Shown in pieces: positions 46,168 through 55,739 of a DNA stretch of 64,000 nucleotides. The number at the start of each line of letters is the position of its first letter. The stretch's first letter is position 1. The notes below the pieces were generated by a model. It was given only the letters and a program-made list of their open reading frames with translations. It had not been told where the DNA came from and did no database searches. The DNA is taken from NCBI GenBank assembly GCA_030431875.1, contig JAUIIG010000005.1:1-64000 (forward strand). The letters run 5' to 3'. The DNA is from Alphaproteobacteria bacterium (lineage in GTDB: Bacteria; Pseudomonadota; Alphaproteobacteria; Sphingomonadales; Sphingomonadaceae). The position numbers and the translations under genes are program-made.

Positions 46168-48221
46168 TGGGTGGATTCGGGTTTGGCTTTGGCAGCAGGA
46201 GTCGCCGCACAGGCAGCACCTTGCCTGCTGCGCTGCCCGCGGCAGGCCTCGACTGGCATGGCAGGGCGAGCCAAGTCAGTTACGGGCGGACTGCGGGCCA
46301 CGACGCAGGCACCGATGGTGACCTGTTCCTCGATCCCGTCAACGGCAGCGATGCCAACGACGGGACCAGCCCGGCCAGTGCCAAGGCGAGCTTCGCGGCG
46401 GCGATGACCGCGCTCAAGGCCCTCTCCGGCGACCGCACGTTGCGCGTCATCGGCGACGGGGTGAAGATCAGGGGGACGCAGTCGATCGATCCGCTCGCTT
46501 TTCCCTTTGCCAACGACGGTCACCTGAAGGTGGCAGGCTACGGCACAGACGTGCCCGTATTCACCGGGGCGATAGCCGTTACCGGCTGGGCTGCTTGCGA
46601 TGCCGGCGACGCCGCGCTGCTTGGTGCGGCCAAGGTGCCCTACGTCTACAAGGCGACAATCGCCAAGTCGGCCCTCGCGCATGGCGAGTGGCATGCCCTG
46701 CTGATGACCGAGGCCGACGAACCACTCGACCTGGCGCAGAAGCGCTCTGCCCCGGGCAGCGAGCGGTGGTTCTTCCTCGACGACTACGACCAGATGTTCT
46801 CAAGCGGCAAGGGCGACCCCGTCAGCTTCACGGTCGACGGTAGCGGCTATATTACCAGTGCGACGCTACTCGGCGTCGTCGAAGCCTACTCGGCTGCGCA
46901 GGTCATGCAGGCCAAGCTGGCGGTCCATACTTATCCCAACCTGTGCAACTTCCTCGTCCCGATCGGGGTGGCGGGAAGCACCATCGACGTGGCGGCCAAT
47001 ACGGCCAAGCCGGAAACCGTGGGTGGCAGCAAGTTCATGCTGGTGAACCTGCTACCCGAGATGCACCAGGGCGGGTGGGGTTATTACGACGATGGTGGGC
47101 CGGACCTCGTCCTCTATTGCTGGCCGCGAAACCCGGCGAACCTGGCTGACGGGATCGAGGTCGCTGCCGCCTCCAGGGTCCTGTCCGTGCGCGGCGATGC
47201 AACCCGCCCGGTAACGCTCGAGAACCTGAAGATTGCCATGGCGTCGGGCGCTGGCCCGGCGGACGGTGTCGGTATCTATATCAACGCCTCGCAGAACGTG
47301 ACCGTGCGTCAGTGCGTGCTCGAGAATTTCAGCCACCGCGACCGCGGCTATGGCGCCTTCCACGCCAAGTTCTCCAGCAACGTGCGCTTCGAAGACGTCA
47401 CGATCCGCAATTGCCAGATGAGCTACGGTGCCTTCTGGAACGGCGCGAGCGGGGCGAATATCGGATATGACAACCGCGGCCTGCGGCTGCGGATCGAGAA
47501 GACCAGCCTCGGCGTGATGCGGTGCTACAACCAGCAGCGGTTTGCCTTGGTCGATGTGCAGGTCGCCAACTGCTGCGCCGGGCCGCATGCCAACCCGGTC
47601 AACGTGTACTTCGACTGCGACAAGGTAGTGATGCTGGGCTTCATGCCCGAGGCTGTCGACAGCGTGATCGACGGCTATATCACCAACAGCCAGTCGTCGC
47701 GCATGCTGGTGGCGCACTCGGTCTTCCGCCTGTCGCGCGATGGCCGCGCCTTCTACGACCAGAGCAACCTGCCGCCGGTCACCCAACCCGCCGAGCACTA
47801 CATGCTCAATTGCTGGGTGCCGCACGAGGGAGACCGGGTGGCACCTTCCGGCAGCTACAACGGCATCTCGGTCGGCAATAGCGCCCAGCAGGTGAACTGG
47901 CTGGTGGCCAATTGCGTCACGCCCGGCATCACGCAGATCGGCGGTATGGTGACGCGGAAGAGCAACGTGCTCACGAAGGGAACGGCTGCGGATCCGAGCG
48001 AATTGCTGCAGACGGATCTTTCAACCCTGCACGTCGATGCCGCGAACGGTGACTGGAGCGCCGTGCCCGGCGGGCCGCTACAAACGATCCCGGCCCATGA
48101 CGTGGACAGTGTCATCACGCAATTCGAAGCGTGGATGCCTGACCTTGACCTTCGTCGTGATGGCCGCGGACGCCTATGGGGCCCTGCCGATCCGGGAATC
48201 GGTCCTTTCGGCAAGGCCTAG
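46167..48221 (+). CDS. right-handed parallel beta-helix protein
   Basis: This 684-residue protein has a Gly/Phe-rich N-terminus (GGFGFGFGSRSRR) without a signal peptide, then DLFLDPVNGSDANDGTSPASA, a start typical of beta-helix proteins, and repeated helix rungs in the middle (GVGIYINASQNVTVRQCVLENFS, NVRFEDVTIRNCQ). Such folds occur in phage tailspikes, polysaccharide lyases and surface proteins. With the spike-base gene just before it, it looks like a tailspike module captured by the EPS locus. A glycan substrate is likely but unproven. Confidence 0.78.
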   Translation: MGGFGFGFGSRSRRTGSTLPAALPAAGLDWHGRASQVSYGRTAGHDAGTDGDLFLDPVNGSDANDGTSPASAKASFAAAMTALKALSGDRTLRVIGDGVKIRGTQSIDPLAFPFANDGHLKVAGYGTDVPVFTGAIAVTGWAACDAGDAALLGAAKVPYVYKATIAKSALAHGEWHALLMTEADEPLDLAQKRSAPGSERWFFLDDYDQMFSSGKGDPVSFTVDGSGYITSATLLGVVEAYSAAQVMQAKLAVHTYPNLCNFLVPIGVAGSTIDVAANTAKPETVGGSKFMLVNLLPEMHQGGWGYYDDGGPDLVLYCWPRNPANLADGIEVAAASRVLSVRGDATRPVTLENLKIAMASGAGPADGVGIYINASQNVTVRQCVLENFSHRDRGYGAFHAKFSSNVRFEDVTIRNCQMSYGAFWNGASGANIGYDNRGLRLRIEKTSLGVMRCYNQQRFALVDVQVANCCAGPHANPVNVYFDCDKVVMLGFMPEAVDSVIDGYITNSQSSRMLVAHSVFRLSRDGRAFYDQSNLPPVTQPAEHYMLNCWVPHEGDRVAPSGSYNGISVGNSAQQVNWLVANCVTPGITQIGGMVTRKSNVLTKGTAADPSELLQTDLSTLHVDAANGDWSAVPGGPLQTIPAHDVDSVITQFEAWMPDLDLRRDGRGRLWGPADPGIGPFGKA

Positions 48222-48243
48222 GCCAACACGCTTGTCGCCAGTG

Positions 48244-48735
48244 TCAGTCCGCATCCTTGCCGCCTGGCGCTGGCGCCTCGTAGAAAAAGCGCTCGTTTCG
48301 CTGACCGGCATATTCTTCCAGCATGCCGTAGCGCTGCGTCCTGATGCCCTCCCGCACGATCTTCGCCGGATTGCCGGCAACGATCGTTGCCGGCGGCACA
48401 TCACGGGTGACGACGGCTCCGGCAGCGACAATCGAATTGTCGCCGATCGTCACGCCCGGCATGATGATGCTGTGCGCGCCGATAAAGCAGTTCCGCCCGA
48501 TGACCGTGTCGGTGCGCAGGCGGCGCACCATGTCATGCGTCAGGATCGCCGCACCGAACGTTACGACCGAATATTCGCCGATGTGCACCCCGGGTGGGTA
48601 GGTCTTGTCCAGCTTGGCCTGCAAAGAGATCTTTGCCGTAGGGTGGATGTCCATTCCCCAAAAGCGGTTGAACCACCAGTTGCGCATGCGCAGCACGGCG
48701 TCGCGCAGGGGGTAGAGTGGGTGCCAGCTTCGCAT
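48244..48735 (-). CDS. hexapeptide acetyltransferase (WcaF/colanic type)
   Basis: This 163-residue left-handed beta-helix acetyltransferase has hexapeptide repeats (IGEYSVVTFGAAIL, VIGRNCFIGAHSIIMPGVTIGDNSIVAAGAVVT) and the VPPATIVAGNPAKIV end. It would acetylate a sugar of the EPS, using acetyl-CoA. A GGGAG site precedes the ATG. It follows the asparagine-synthetase-like gene on the same strand. Confidence 0.87.
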   Translation of the reverse strand: MRSWHPLYPLRDAVLRMRNWWFNRFWGMDIHPTAKISLQAKLDKTYPPGVHIGEYSVVTFGAAILTHDMVRRLRTDTVIGRNCFIGAHSIIMPGVTIGDNSIVAAGAVVTRDVPPATIVAGNPAKIVREGIRTQRYGMLEEYAGQRNERFFYEAPAPGGKDAD

Positions 48736-48747
48736 GACCGAGACTCC

Positions 48748-50160
48748 CTAGCGCAGCAGCTTGTTGCGTGCGAACGAATAGACTTTCGCCGCCTTGTCGC
48801 GGACATCGCGCCAGTCGCCATAACGGTTGATGGGCACCTCCAGCAGTTCCGGCCACATATGCCGGATCACCTCAGTGGGCATCTCCTGTCTACGGCGCAT
48901 ATCCAGGCTGAGGTGGAGCATGTGCGTGAAGATACTGCGTGAAATGAGCGGGGCGATCATTGGCATGGCGGGATTGACATAGCTCTGGGCGAGCCAGCAG
49001 CAGGACATTTTCAGTTCGATATAGGCCAGTTCATAGACCGCGATCGGGTCGATCCCTGGCGGCAAGGTAGCCAGCCAGCGCTCCATGTTCCGTTCGATCT
49101 GCGGGGTCACCGGAAACTGCATGCGCTGCGCCAGGCCCCTGGGCGTCGGGGGCAGGTCGTTGCCGCGCTCGTTCCGCCACAGGCATGCACGGCCGATCTC
49201 GCCGCCAAGGCCGCCGATGAAGGTCTTGCTGCCCAGCGCGTCCATGGTCGGGTGCTGCACGAGGTTGGCCCCGGTCAGGCATTCGCTGACCGACATGCGC
49301 CAGCGGTGCTGCTGGTCTGCCGTCGCCGGAACAACGTCCAGCGGGGTCCACGACAAGCCGAACCGCTGTGCGAGTGAGGCCGAAACCTCCGTGTCCAGCG
49401 CGGTCGAACGGTCCCTGACAGTGAAGAGGTGCGCTTCGCCTGCGCGGTCGCCGAGGCAGGCCAACAACATGCGCGACTCGTTGCCGGCCGTCAGCGTCTG
49501 GGCTGCCGGCCCCCAGCACATGGCAGCGTGCAGTGTATGGCGACATTCGTCCCCGATCGCTGCGATATGGGCAGCGTCATCGCCGCCGACGTCCCAATCG
49601 CCGATGGTCCAGTGCCGCTCGATCCGGCCAGACAACGGGTAGAGGCAGAAATTCGCCATTACGCGCTCAACGTCCGCGTGGGCGGTCTCCCCGCCGGTGA
49701 TCCAGCCGCGCCGTTCGACGTCGTAGATTTCCAGCTGGGCCGGCAGGTAACGCGCCTCGTGTTGCTCCGGCCCGAGAGCCACCCACGAGGTGCTGGCAAC
49801 GACCCCTTGGCGGCGGTCGAAGACGAGGCACAGGGAGCCCGAAGCATCGAGGAAGACGCGCGGCTCGTCTTGCGAGAAATCGACATAGATCCAGCTGCCG
49901 CCCTTCGAGAAAATGTGGTTCTCTATCGCGTCACCGGGTGCTTCGACCGGATGGTGTGGAGCAAGGTCGATGGGCCAGCCGAGCCAGATGCCGACCAGCT
50001 TGCCGTCCTCATCGACCAGTTCGACCGGCAGGTTGTCACCGACGAAAAGCGCACCGATCGGTGTGTCGGCTACGCGCCTGAAGTCGGCGATCCATGCGGG
50101 CTGGTTGCCGTCGGGAAAGAAGCCGAACTGCTTCGCGAGATAGGGTCGCAAGGCTGTCAT
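48748..50160 (-). CDS. divergent asparagine-synthetase-like protein in EPS locus
   Basis: This 470-residue protein has an N-terminal glutaminase-like beta domain (PRVFLDASGSLCLVF) without the catalytic N-terminal Cys, and a C-terminal synthetase-like domain in which the usual SGGxDS ATP loop is replaced by LTAGNESRMLLA and the later GGGGDE-type loop by FIGGLGGEIGRA. It may bind ATP differently or not at all. Similar divergent members occur in polysaccharide clusters; its job is unknown. Start at 50160 is uncertain. Confidence 0.6.
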   Translation of the reverse strand: MTALRPYLAKQFGFFPDGNQPAWIADFRRVADTPIGALFVGDNLPVELVDEDGKLVGIWLGWPIDLAPHHPVEAPGDAIENHIFSKGGSWIYVDFSQDEPRVFLDASGSLCLVFDRRQGVVASTSWVALGPEQHEARYLPAQLEIYDVERRGWITGGETAHADVERVMANFCLYPLSGRIERHWTIGDWDVGGDDAAHIAAIGDECRHTLHAAMCWGPAAQTLTAGNESRMLLACLGDRAGEAHLFTVRDRSTALDTEVSASLAQRFGLSWTPLDVVPATADQQHRWRMSVSECLTGANLVQHPTMDALGSKTFIGGLGGEIGRACLWRNERGNDLPPTPRGLAQRMQFPVTPQIERNMERWLATLPPGIDPIAVYELAYIELKMSCCWLAQSYVNPAMPMIAPLISRSIFTHMLHLSLDMRRRQEMPTEVIRHMWPELLEVPINRYGDWRDVRDKAAKVYSFARNKLLR

Positions 50161-50179
50161 GCTGGGCAAGGCATGCGCA

Positions 50180-50779
50180 TCAGATCTCACCGCGTTCGGC
50201 GAGGTCGAGGAAGCCGGCAATGTTGTCGGACAGCAGCGCGGGACCAGCCTTGACGATCCGTTCGTGCGGCCAGTTCCACCATGCCAGCGCGAGCAGGCGG
50301 GCGATGGTCTCCTCGTCGAAACGCTTTCCTGTCTCGCGGGCAGGGACACCCCCCACGATGGCATAGGGTGCCACGTCGCGTGACACGACTGCTCCTGCCA
50401 TCACGGCAGCGCCATCGCCGATTGTCACGCCGGACAACACGGTGACACCCGAAGCCAGCCAGACGTCGTTACCGATCGTAACATCGCCCCGGCTCTGTGG
50501 ATGGCCTTCGATATGTGCCAGCGAGGGTTCGAATTCGGAAAAGGGATAGGTTGTGACCCAATCGGTCCGGTGTCCGCCTCCGAGTAGCACCTTGCAACCC
50601 CCGGCGACAGAGCAATAGGCGCCCATCGAAAACCGCGTGCCGTCGCCGAAGTCGACTACGTCGAGGTCGCCATAGCTGCCTTCGCCGATGGCGTATTGCG
50701 GATACTCCCGCGCGAGCATCAGCGGGCCGGGTTTCATGCCCAGCCGGGCGGCAAGCCGACGACGCATGGCGCGCATCAT
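50180..50779 (-). CDS. CatB-type O-acetyltransferase
   Basis: This 199-residue xenobiotic/sugar acetyltransferase is a left-handed beta-helix with [33 protein letters not shown] (about 36-68), [34 protein letters not shown] and the WWNWPHERI tail typical of the family. It probably decorates the EPS. AAGGGAGG lies before the ATG, which overlaps the region of the flippase stop. Confidence 0.88.
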   Translation of the reverse strand: MMRAMRRRLAARLGMKPGPLMLAREYPQYAIGEGSYGDLDVVDFGDGTRFSMGAYCSVAGGCKVLLGGGHRTDWVTTYPFSEFEPSLAHIEGHPQSRGDVTIGNDVWLASGVTVLSGVTIGDGAAVMAGAVVSRDVAPYAIVGGVPARETGKRFDEETIARLLALAWWNWPHERIVKAGPALLSDNIAGFLDLAERGEI

Positions 50780-50781
50780 CT

Positions 50782-52239
50782 TCACCCTCGACCTCCCTTT
50801 TCTCGCGAAAACACCAATTCGACCGGGTAACGATACAGCCGCGGCGCGGCAAAGTAAGACGCTATGACAACCGGCAGAAGGGCGGCGGCGGCAATTGCCA
50901 GTCGCAGGACAAGAGGCTCTTCCATCATCATCAAGGTGAGCTGCCAGCAAGCAATGAGCAGCGCCATAAGAGCCACATAGCGCAACAGATATGTCGTCCG
51001 GCGATATGCGAGCCAATAGAGGATCGCGGCATCGAAAGCCTGCCGCAGTGCAAAGGCCATGGCCGCGCCGATCACGCCGAACTTCATGGTCAACAGCGCC
51101 ATTAGCGGGATGAAGACGACCATCTGTCCACTGACCGACCAGAGGACCAGCTCGGGCTTGCCGCCCGCCTGCAACCGGGTGTGCCCGATCTTGCCGAAAG
51201 CCGTCGCCCAGGAACCGATCAAGCAAAGCTTTGCCACGCCTGCGGCGGGAACGCCTATCTCCTCGCCTAGCCACAATGGGAAGATGAAGTCGCTGGCGAA
51301 AATGCCGGCCACGATGATCGGGGTGGTGATCGCGAAGAGGTAGCGGATCGCCTTTTCGGTGAGTTCGAAGGCTGCCTCTCCTGCACCTGCGAAACGCGGG
51401 AACAGCGCCATCATCAGCGAATTGGAGATCAAGCTGACGCGCAGGGTGGTGTCGAATGCGATGGCATAGATCGCGACCGCGACCGGTCCAATCAACGCTC
51501 CGATCAGGACGCGGTCGGAATAGACCAGCACCATGCCTAGAATGCCCGCCGCCGCGATCCAGCCACCGTAGCGGGCCATCTCGTAGACGCCGTTGCGGTT
51601 CCAGCGGAATTCGCCGTGGCCAAACTCCTTGCGGCACGCGCGGCGCAGCAACACGATGGCGACGGCCCGCGCAACGATGGCGGCGAGCACCAGCGGCCAC
51701 AGTCGCGGCCCGTTCAGTGCCGCCACCGCCAGCGGGACAAGCTGGAACATGGCCGAATTGATGATGGTGATGCGGTTGGTGACAGCGAACTTCTCGCGCC
51801 CCTGCAGGGCGCCGTTGAAAATGCCCAATGTCGTGACCACGGGGACGCCCAGCGCCATCAGTGGAACCAGTTCGATCGCCTCGCTTCGCAGCCACGGCTC
51901 CAGCTTCATGGCCCAGCCGAAGATGGCCCAGGTGATCATGGCCATTATCCCGGCAGCGACCAGGCCCACCGGCACGTTGGCCGCCAGCGCACAATCGAGC
52001 GCCACCTTGCGCTGGCCATCCGTGCTCTCGTGCAGGGAAGCGATCTTCTGGGTGACTGCGCGCCCAAGGCCGAGGTCAAGGAAACCAGAGAAGCCGAGCA
52101 CCAGCCAGGCGATGGCGAGCACGCCGTATCGCTCCGCGCCGATCATCCAGATGTAGACGGGGATCGAAACCGCGAACAAGGCCAGCGGTACGGCGAAGCC
52201 CGCCAGGTTGTAGATTGTGTTGCGTCCGATCGTGCTCAT
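50782..52239 (-). CDS. oligosaccharide flippase (Wzx-like)
   Basis: This 485-residue membrane protein has about 14 segments and the MATE/Wzx start [22 protein letters not shown]. It would flip lipid-linked EPS repeats to the periplasm for the Wzy-like polymerase. It lies two bases before the acetyltransferase start and nine bases after the methyltransferase stop, in one minus-strand block. Confidence 0.88.
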   Translation of the reverse strand: MSTIGRNTIYNLAGFAVPLALFAVSIPVYIWMIGAERYGVLAIAWLVLGFSGFLDLGLGRAVTQKIASLHESTDGQRKVALDCALAANVPVGLVAAGIMAMITWAIFGWAMKLEPWLRSEAIELVPLMALGVPVVTTLGIFNGALQGREKFAVTNRITIINSAMFQLVPLAVAALNGPRLWPLVLAAIVARAVAIVLLRRACRKEFGHGEFRWNRNGVYEMARYGGWIAAAGILGMVLVYSDRVLIGALIGPVAVAIYAIAFDTTLRVSLISNSLMMALFPRFAGAGEAAFELTEKAIRYLFAITTPIIVAGIFASDFIFPLWLGEEIGVPAAGVAKLCLIGSWATAFGKIGHTRLQAGGKPELVLWSVSGQMVVFIPLMALLTMKFGVIGAAMAFALRQAFDAAILYWLAYRRTTYLLRYVALMALLIACWQLTLMMMEEPLVLRLAIAAAALLPVVIASYFAAPRLYRYPVELVFSREKGGRG

Positions 52240-52248
52240 GCTGCCGCC

Positions 52249-53298
52249 TCAGGGACGCTCTGCCGTTACGGTCAGGAACTCGCAATCGGTGAGGTCAGGT
52301 GCAGTCGGTGCACCGGCATCCACCTCGGGGTGCTGGCGCGCTGCGGCTGCGGATTGGGCGTCCATCCCCGTCGTGATTGTCCAGCGATCGTGGAAGGTGA
52401 TCGCGGCAAATCCCGCTTCTTCCAGCGCGGCGCGCAAGGCCTTGCGGCTGGGCACGGTGAAGTGCCGGGGCGCCTCGAAGCCGCGCCAGAAGCGGCCGAA
52501 ACGCGCGATCCCGCCCGCTCGTGCATTGGGCATCTCGAGGTAGAGCCTGCCACCCGGCACCAGCCAGTCGTGGAACTGCCCCAGCAGGCCGCGCGGACCG
52601 GGCACGTGTTCCAGCACGTGATTGGCGGTGATCATATCGAAGCCCTCGGAAAATGGCTCCCGTGGCATCTGTTCGGGGGTGCTTACGTCGAGCCCGCGCG
52701 TCGCTGCAAATGCCACGGCGCCCTCGTCAAAATCCACGCCGGTAACGCGATGCCCCAGGGCCTTTGCACGCAGCAGGAAATCGCCGTTGCCGCAGCCGTA
52801 GTCGAGCACGCGTGAGGGCGCGCCGGGCAGGAAGCGATGGTGTGCCACGACACCGAGGCGGCGTTCTGGCATCCGTTCGACGATGGCGGCGCAGAGGCGG
52901 TCTTGCACGCTATTTGATCCGCCGAAACGGTGCCGCACGAAGCCGCGCGACAAGGCTTGCCAGGTTCGGCGCGCAAGGCCTGGTCGGGCGGCTTCGGGTT
53001 CGCTCTCGTGAGTGTAATAGCCTGCATAGGCCAGCCCCAGCCGCTCGTTAACGGGCCGCCGGTCCAGCACCAAGGTGTCACAACCGCGGCAGCGGCGATA
53101 GGCAAAGGCGCCTGGCACAGATCGGAAGAACCAGTCGCGCACCTCGTCAACAAATGGGGCAAGGTCCTGCGAGCCACAGAACAGGCAGGCCTTCTGCTCT
53201 TCAAACCAGCCGGACGGCCAGTCCTCGGCCAAACCTTGTTCCGCGCGCTCCGCATCCCGCGAAGGCGGGGTCGGCGGAACGCCCGGTGTCGGCGTCAT
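52249..53298 (-). CDS. class I SAM-dependent methyltransferase
   Basis: This 349-residue protein has an N-terminal zinc-ribbon-like part (KACLFCGS ... RRCRGCDTLVL) and a methyltransferase domain with SAM motif I (VLDYGCGNGDFLLRAKALG, about 164-182) and NHVLEHVPG. Such CxxC proteins are common in cell-surface sugar pathways. It would methylate a sugar or lipid head group. The start overlaps the rfbB stop (ATGA). Confidence 0.87.
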   Translation of the reverse strand: MTPTPGVPPTPPSRDAERAEQGLAEDWPSGWFEEQKACLFCGSQDLAPFVDEVRDWFFRSVPGAFAYRRCRGCDTLVLDRRPVNERLGLAYAGYYTHESEPEAARPGLARRTWQALSRGFVRHRFGGSNSVQDRLCAAIVERMPERRLGVVAHHRFLPGAPSRVLDYGCGNGDFLLRAKALGHRVTGVDFDEGAVAFAATRGLDVSTPEQMPREPFSEGFDMITANHVLEHVPGPRGLLGQFHDWLVPGGRLYLEMPNARAGGIARFGRFWRGFEAPRHFTVPSRKALRAALEEAGFAAITFHDRWTITTGMDAQSAAAARQHPEVDAGAPTAPDLTDCEFLTVTAERP

Positions 53299-54371
53299 GC
53301 GTGAGCGCCTTGCAGGCTCCGCCACCAGTCCTCGTTTTCGAGATACCATCGCAGGGTCTGCGCCATGCCGTCCTCGAACGAGTGGTAGGGAGCATAGCCC
53401 AGCTCGGAGCGCGCCTTGGTCTCATCGATCGCATAGCGCCGATCGTGGCCAGCGCGGTCTGTGACGAAGGTCTTGAGGCTTTCGGTCGGCTGGCCCTTGG
53501 CGGCGGGCGCTTGCGGGTAGCGCTCGGCTAGCCCGTCGATCTCTGCCATCGCCTTGTCCACCGAGGCGCAGATATGGTCGATCACGGCCATGTTGGGCAG
53601 CTCTGCCCCGCCGCCGATGTTGTAACACTCACCCGGCTGACCCTTGTCGAGGCAGGCCTCGATGCCGCGGCAATGGTCTTCTACGTGCAGCCAGTCGCGC
53701 ACGTTCATGCCGTCGCCGTATATCGGCAGCGCGCGGCCGTGCAGGGCGTTGAGCAGGAACAGCGGGATCAGCTTTTCCGGGTACTGGTAAGGCCCGTAAT
53801 TGTTCGAGCAGTTGCTGGTGGTTACCTCCAGCCCGAAGGTGTGGTGATAGGCGCGCACCAGGTGGTCCGAACTCGCCTTGCTGGCCGAATAGGGCGAATT
53901 CGGCTGGTACTGGTTGTCTTCGGCAAAGGCCGGGTCTTCCGGGCCGAGCGAGCCGTAGACCTCGTCAGTCGAGATGTGATGGAAGCGGTGCGGCTTGCCG
54001 CTGCCTTCGTCCAGCCAGACCGTGCGGGCGGCTTTCAGCAGGCTGTTGGTGCCGAGGATGTTGGTTTCGATAAAGGCATCCGGCCCGCTGATCGAGCGGT
54101 CAACGTGGCTTTCTGCCGCAAAGTGGACCAGCGTGGCGATGTCGCGTTCGCGCAGCAGCTTTTCCACCAGTGCCGTGTCGCGGATATCGCCGACTACCAG
54201 TTCGGCCTGTTCGACCCCGGCAATGGTGCTCTCGTTGCCCGCATAGGTCAGGCAGTCGAGCACGATCACGGTGTCGTCGGGGTGCTGCTCCGCCCAGTAA
54301 TGGACGAAGTTGCCGCCGATAAAGCCGGCACCGCCGGTGACGAGCAGGTTAGCCAAGGGCCTTTTCCTCAC
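53295..54371 (-). CDS. rfbB: dTDP-glucose 4,6-dehydratase
   Basis: This 358-residue extended SDR forms dTDP-4-keto-6-deoxyglucose, step two to dTDP-rhamnose. It has the NAD motif VTGGAGFIG (11-19), the STDEVYGSLG catalytic segment and the YSASKASSDHLVRAYHHTF motif with catalytic Tyr and Lys. The first residues (MRKRP) may be extra; a TTG near 54356 starting LANLLVTGG would overlap the rfbD stop more typically. It is last in rfbA-C-D-B. Confidence 0.95.
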   Translation of the reverse strand: MRKRPLANLLVTGGAGFIGGNFVHYWAEQHPDDTVIVLDCLTYAGNESTIAGVEQAELVVGDIRDTALVEKLLRERDIATLVHFAAESHVDRSISGPDAFIETNILGTNSLLKAARTVWLDEGSGKPHRFHHISTDEVYGSLGPEDPAFAEDNQYQPNSPYSASKASSDHLVRAYHHTFGLEVTTSNCSNNYGPYQYPEKLIPLFLLNALHGRALPIYGDGMNVRDWLHVEDHCRGIEACLDKGQPGECYNIGGGAELPNMAVIDHICASVDKAMAEIDGLAERYPQAPAAKGQPTESLKTFVTDRAGHDRRYAIDETKARSELGYAPYHSFEDGMAQTLRWYLENEDWWRSLQGAHA

Positions 54372-55197
54372 GTAACATGTGCCAAAGGTTCAGCCGCCAA
54401 TGGGTGTATCCGTCGCCCAGCAGTTCGCGCGTCTTGCTGCTGTCGAGCAGCGAGAAAGCGGGGCGTTTGGCAGGTGTCGGATAGTCGGCGGTGGTGATCG
54501 GGTTGATCGGGATCATTTCGGTCAGCAAGCCCATGGCGCGGGCCTCTTCCTGGATGGCGACGGCGAAATCGTACCAGCTGGCGACGCCGGCATCGCTATG
54601 ATGGAAGGTGCCGCTGGCATCCTTGTCGACCAAGCCCCACACGGTCTTGGCGAGGCCCGTTGCCCAGGTCGGTGCACCGATCTGGTCGACCACGACATTG
54701 AGCGCGGGTTTTTCCCGCATCAGCCGCAACATGGTGCGCACGAAGTTCGCGCCGCCTGCGGCATAGACCCAGGCCGTGCGGACCAGCAGGTCCGTTGGGC
54801 GCAAGTGATCCTCGCCCGCCGCCTTGGTCCGGCCATAGGCCGATAGCGGTGCGCGCTCGTCGTCCGGTCGGTATGCGCGGCTGGACTGGCCGTCGAAGAC
54901 GAAATCGGTGGAGACATGGACCAGCTTGCCCGGATGGGCAGCGACCAGCGCGGCCACGGCATCGGCATTGATCGCCCGCGCAGTTTCTTCGTCGGCTTCC
55001 GCCTTGTCGACTGCCGTATAGGCCGCCGCATTGATGACGAGGTCGGGCGCGCTGTCACGGATCAGCGCTGTAATGGCGTCTGCGTCAGCCAGGTCGCAGG
55101 CAGCACGATCGACCGCGTGGACTTCGGCACCGGCAGGGGCCGTGACCACCAGCGCACCGCCCAGCTGCCCGCTGGCTCCGGTAACCAGCACCTTCAT
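54349..55197 (-). CDS. rfbD: dTDP-4-dehydrorhamnose reductase
   Basis: This 282-residue SDR makes dTDP-L-rhamnose from the 4-keto sugar. It starts MKVLVTGASGQLGGAL with the NAD(P) motif and has the TDFVFDG segment and the YGRTKAAGE catalytic motif. It overlaps the rfbC stop by 4 bp and rfbB by about 23 bp. Confidence 0.95.
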   Translation of the reverse strand: MKVLVTGASGQLGGALVVTAPAGAEVHAVDRAACDLADADAITALIRDSAPDLVINAAAYTAVDKAEADEETARAINADAVAALVAAHPGKLVHVSTDFVFDGQSSRAYRPDDERAPLSAYGRTKAAGEDHLRPTDLLVRTAWVYAAGGANFVRTMLRLMREKPALNVVVDQIGAPTWATGLAKTVWGLVDKDASGTFHHSDAGVASWYDFAVAIQEEARAMGLLTEMIPINPITTADYPTPAKRPAFSLLDSSKTRELLGDGYTHWRLNLWHMLREEKALG

Positions 55198-55739
55198 ACG
55201 AAGGCTTCCACTTCGGCGAGTGCCTTGCCTTCGCGGTCCTTGGCCGAGAGTTGCACGTCCAGCCCGTCCAGCGGCCAAGCGATGCCCACGTCGGGATCGT
55301 CCCAGGCGAGGCAATGTTCATTTTGCGGCGCATAGGGTGCGTCGCACTTGTAAAGGAAATCGGTGTCATCCTCGAGCGTGAGGAAGCCGTGGGCAAAGCC
55401 ATGCGGCACCCAGAACATGCGCTTGTTCTCTACCGAGAGTTCTACGCCCACCCACTTGCCGAATGTGGGTGACGAGCGGCGCAGGTCCACCGCCACGTCG
55501 AATACCGCGCCCGACAACACGCGCACCAGTTTGCCTTGCGGACCGGGGTTCTGGAAATGCATGCCGCGCAACACGCCCTTCTGCGAGCGCGAATGGTTGT
55601 CCTGCACGAAATCGAGGTCGAGACCGGCTTCGGCGAATTTCGCCGCGCTCCAGCTTTCCATGAAGAACCCGCGTTCGTCGCCGAAGACCTGCGGCTCGAT
55701 GATGAGCGGCCCGTCGATCTCGCAAGCGGTTACCTGCAT
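55194..55739 (-). CDS. rfbC: dTDP-4-dehydrorhamnose 3,5-epimerase
   Basis: This 181-residue cupin epimerase has GFFMESW, the DNHSRSQKGVLRGMHFQ motif with the catalytic His, and the VPHGFAHGFLTL metal/active-site strand. It overlaps rfbA (TGATG) and rfbD (ATGA). Confidence 0.96.
   Translation of the reverse strand: MQVTACEIDGPLIIEPQVFGDERGFFMESWSAAKFAEAGLDLDFVQDNHSRSQKGVLRGMHFQNPGPQGKLVRVLSGAVFDVAVDLRRSSPTFGKWVGVELSVENKRMFWVPHGFAHGFLTLEDDTDFLYKCDAPYAPQNEHCLAWDDPDVGIAWPLDGLDVQLSAKDREGKALAEVEAFV

Noticed and set aside
45898-48221. A complete prophage or gene transfer agent
   Set aside because: No terminase, capsid, portal, tail tube, integrase or lysis genes are nearby; the pair stands alone among EPS genes.
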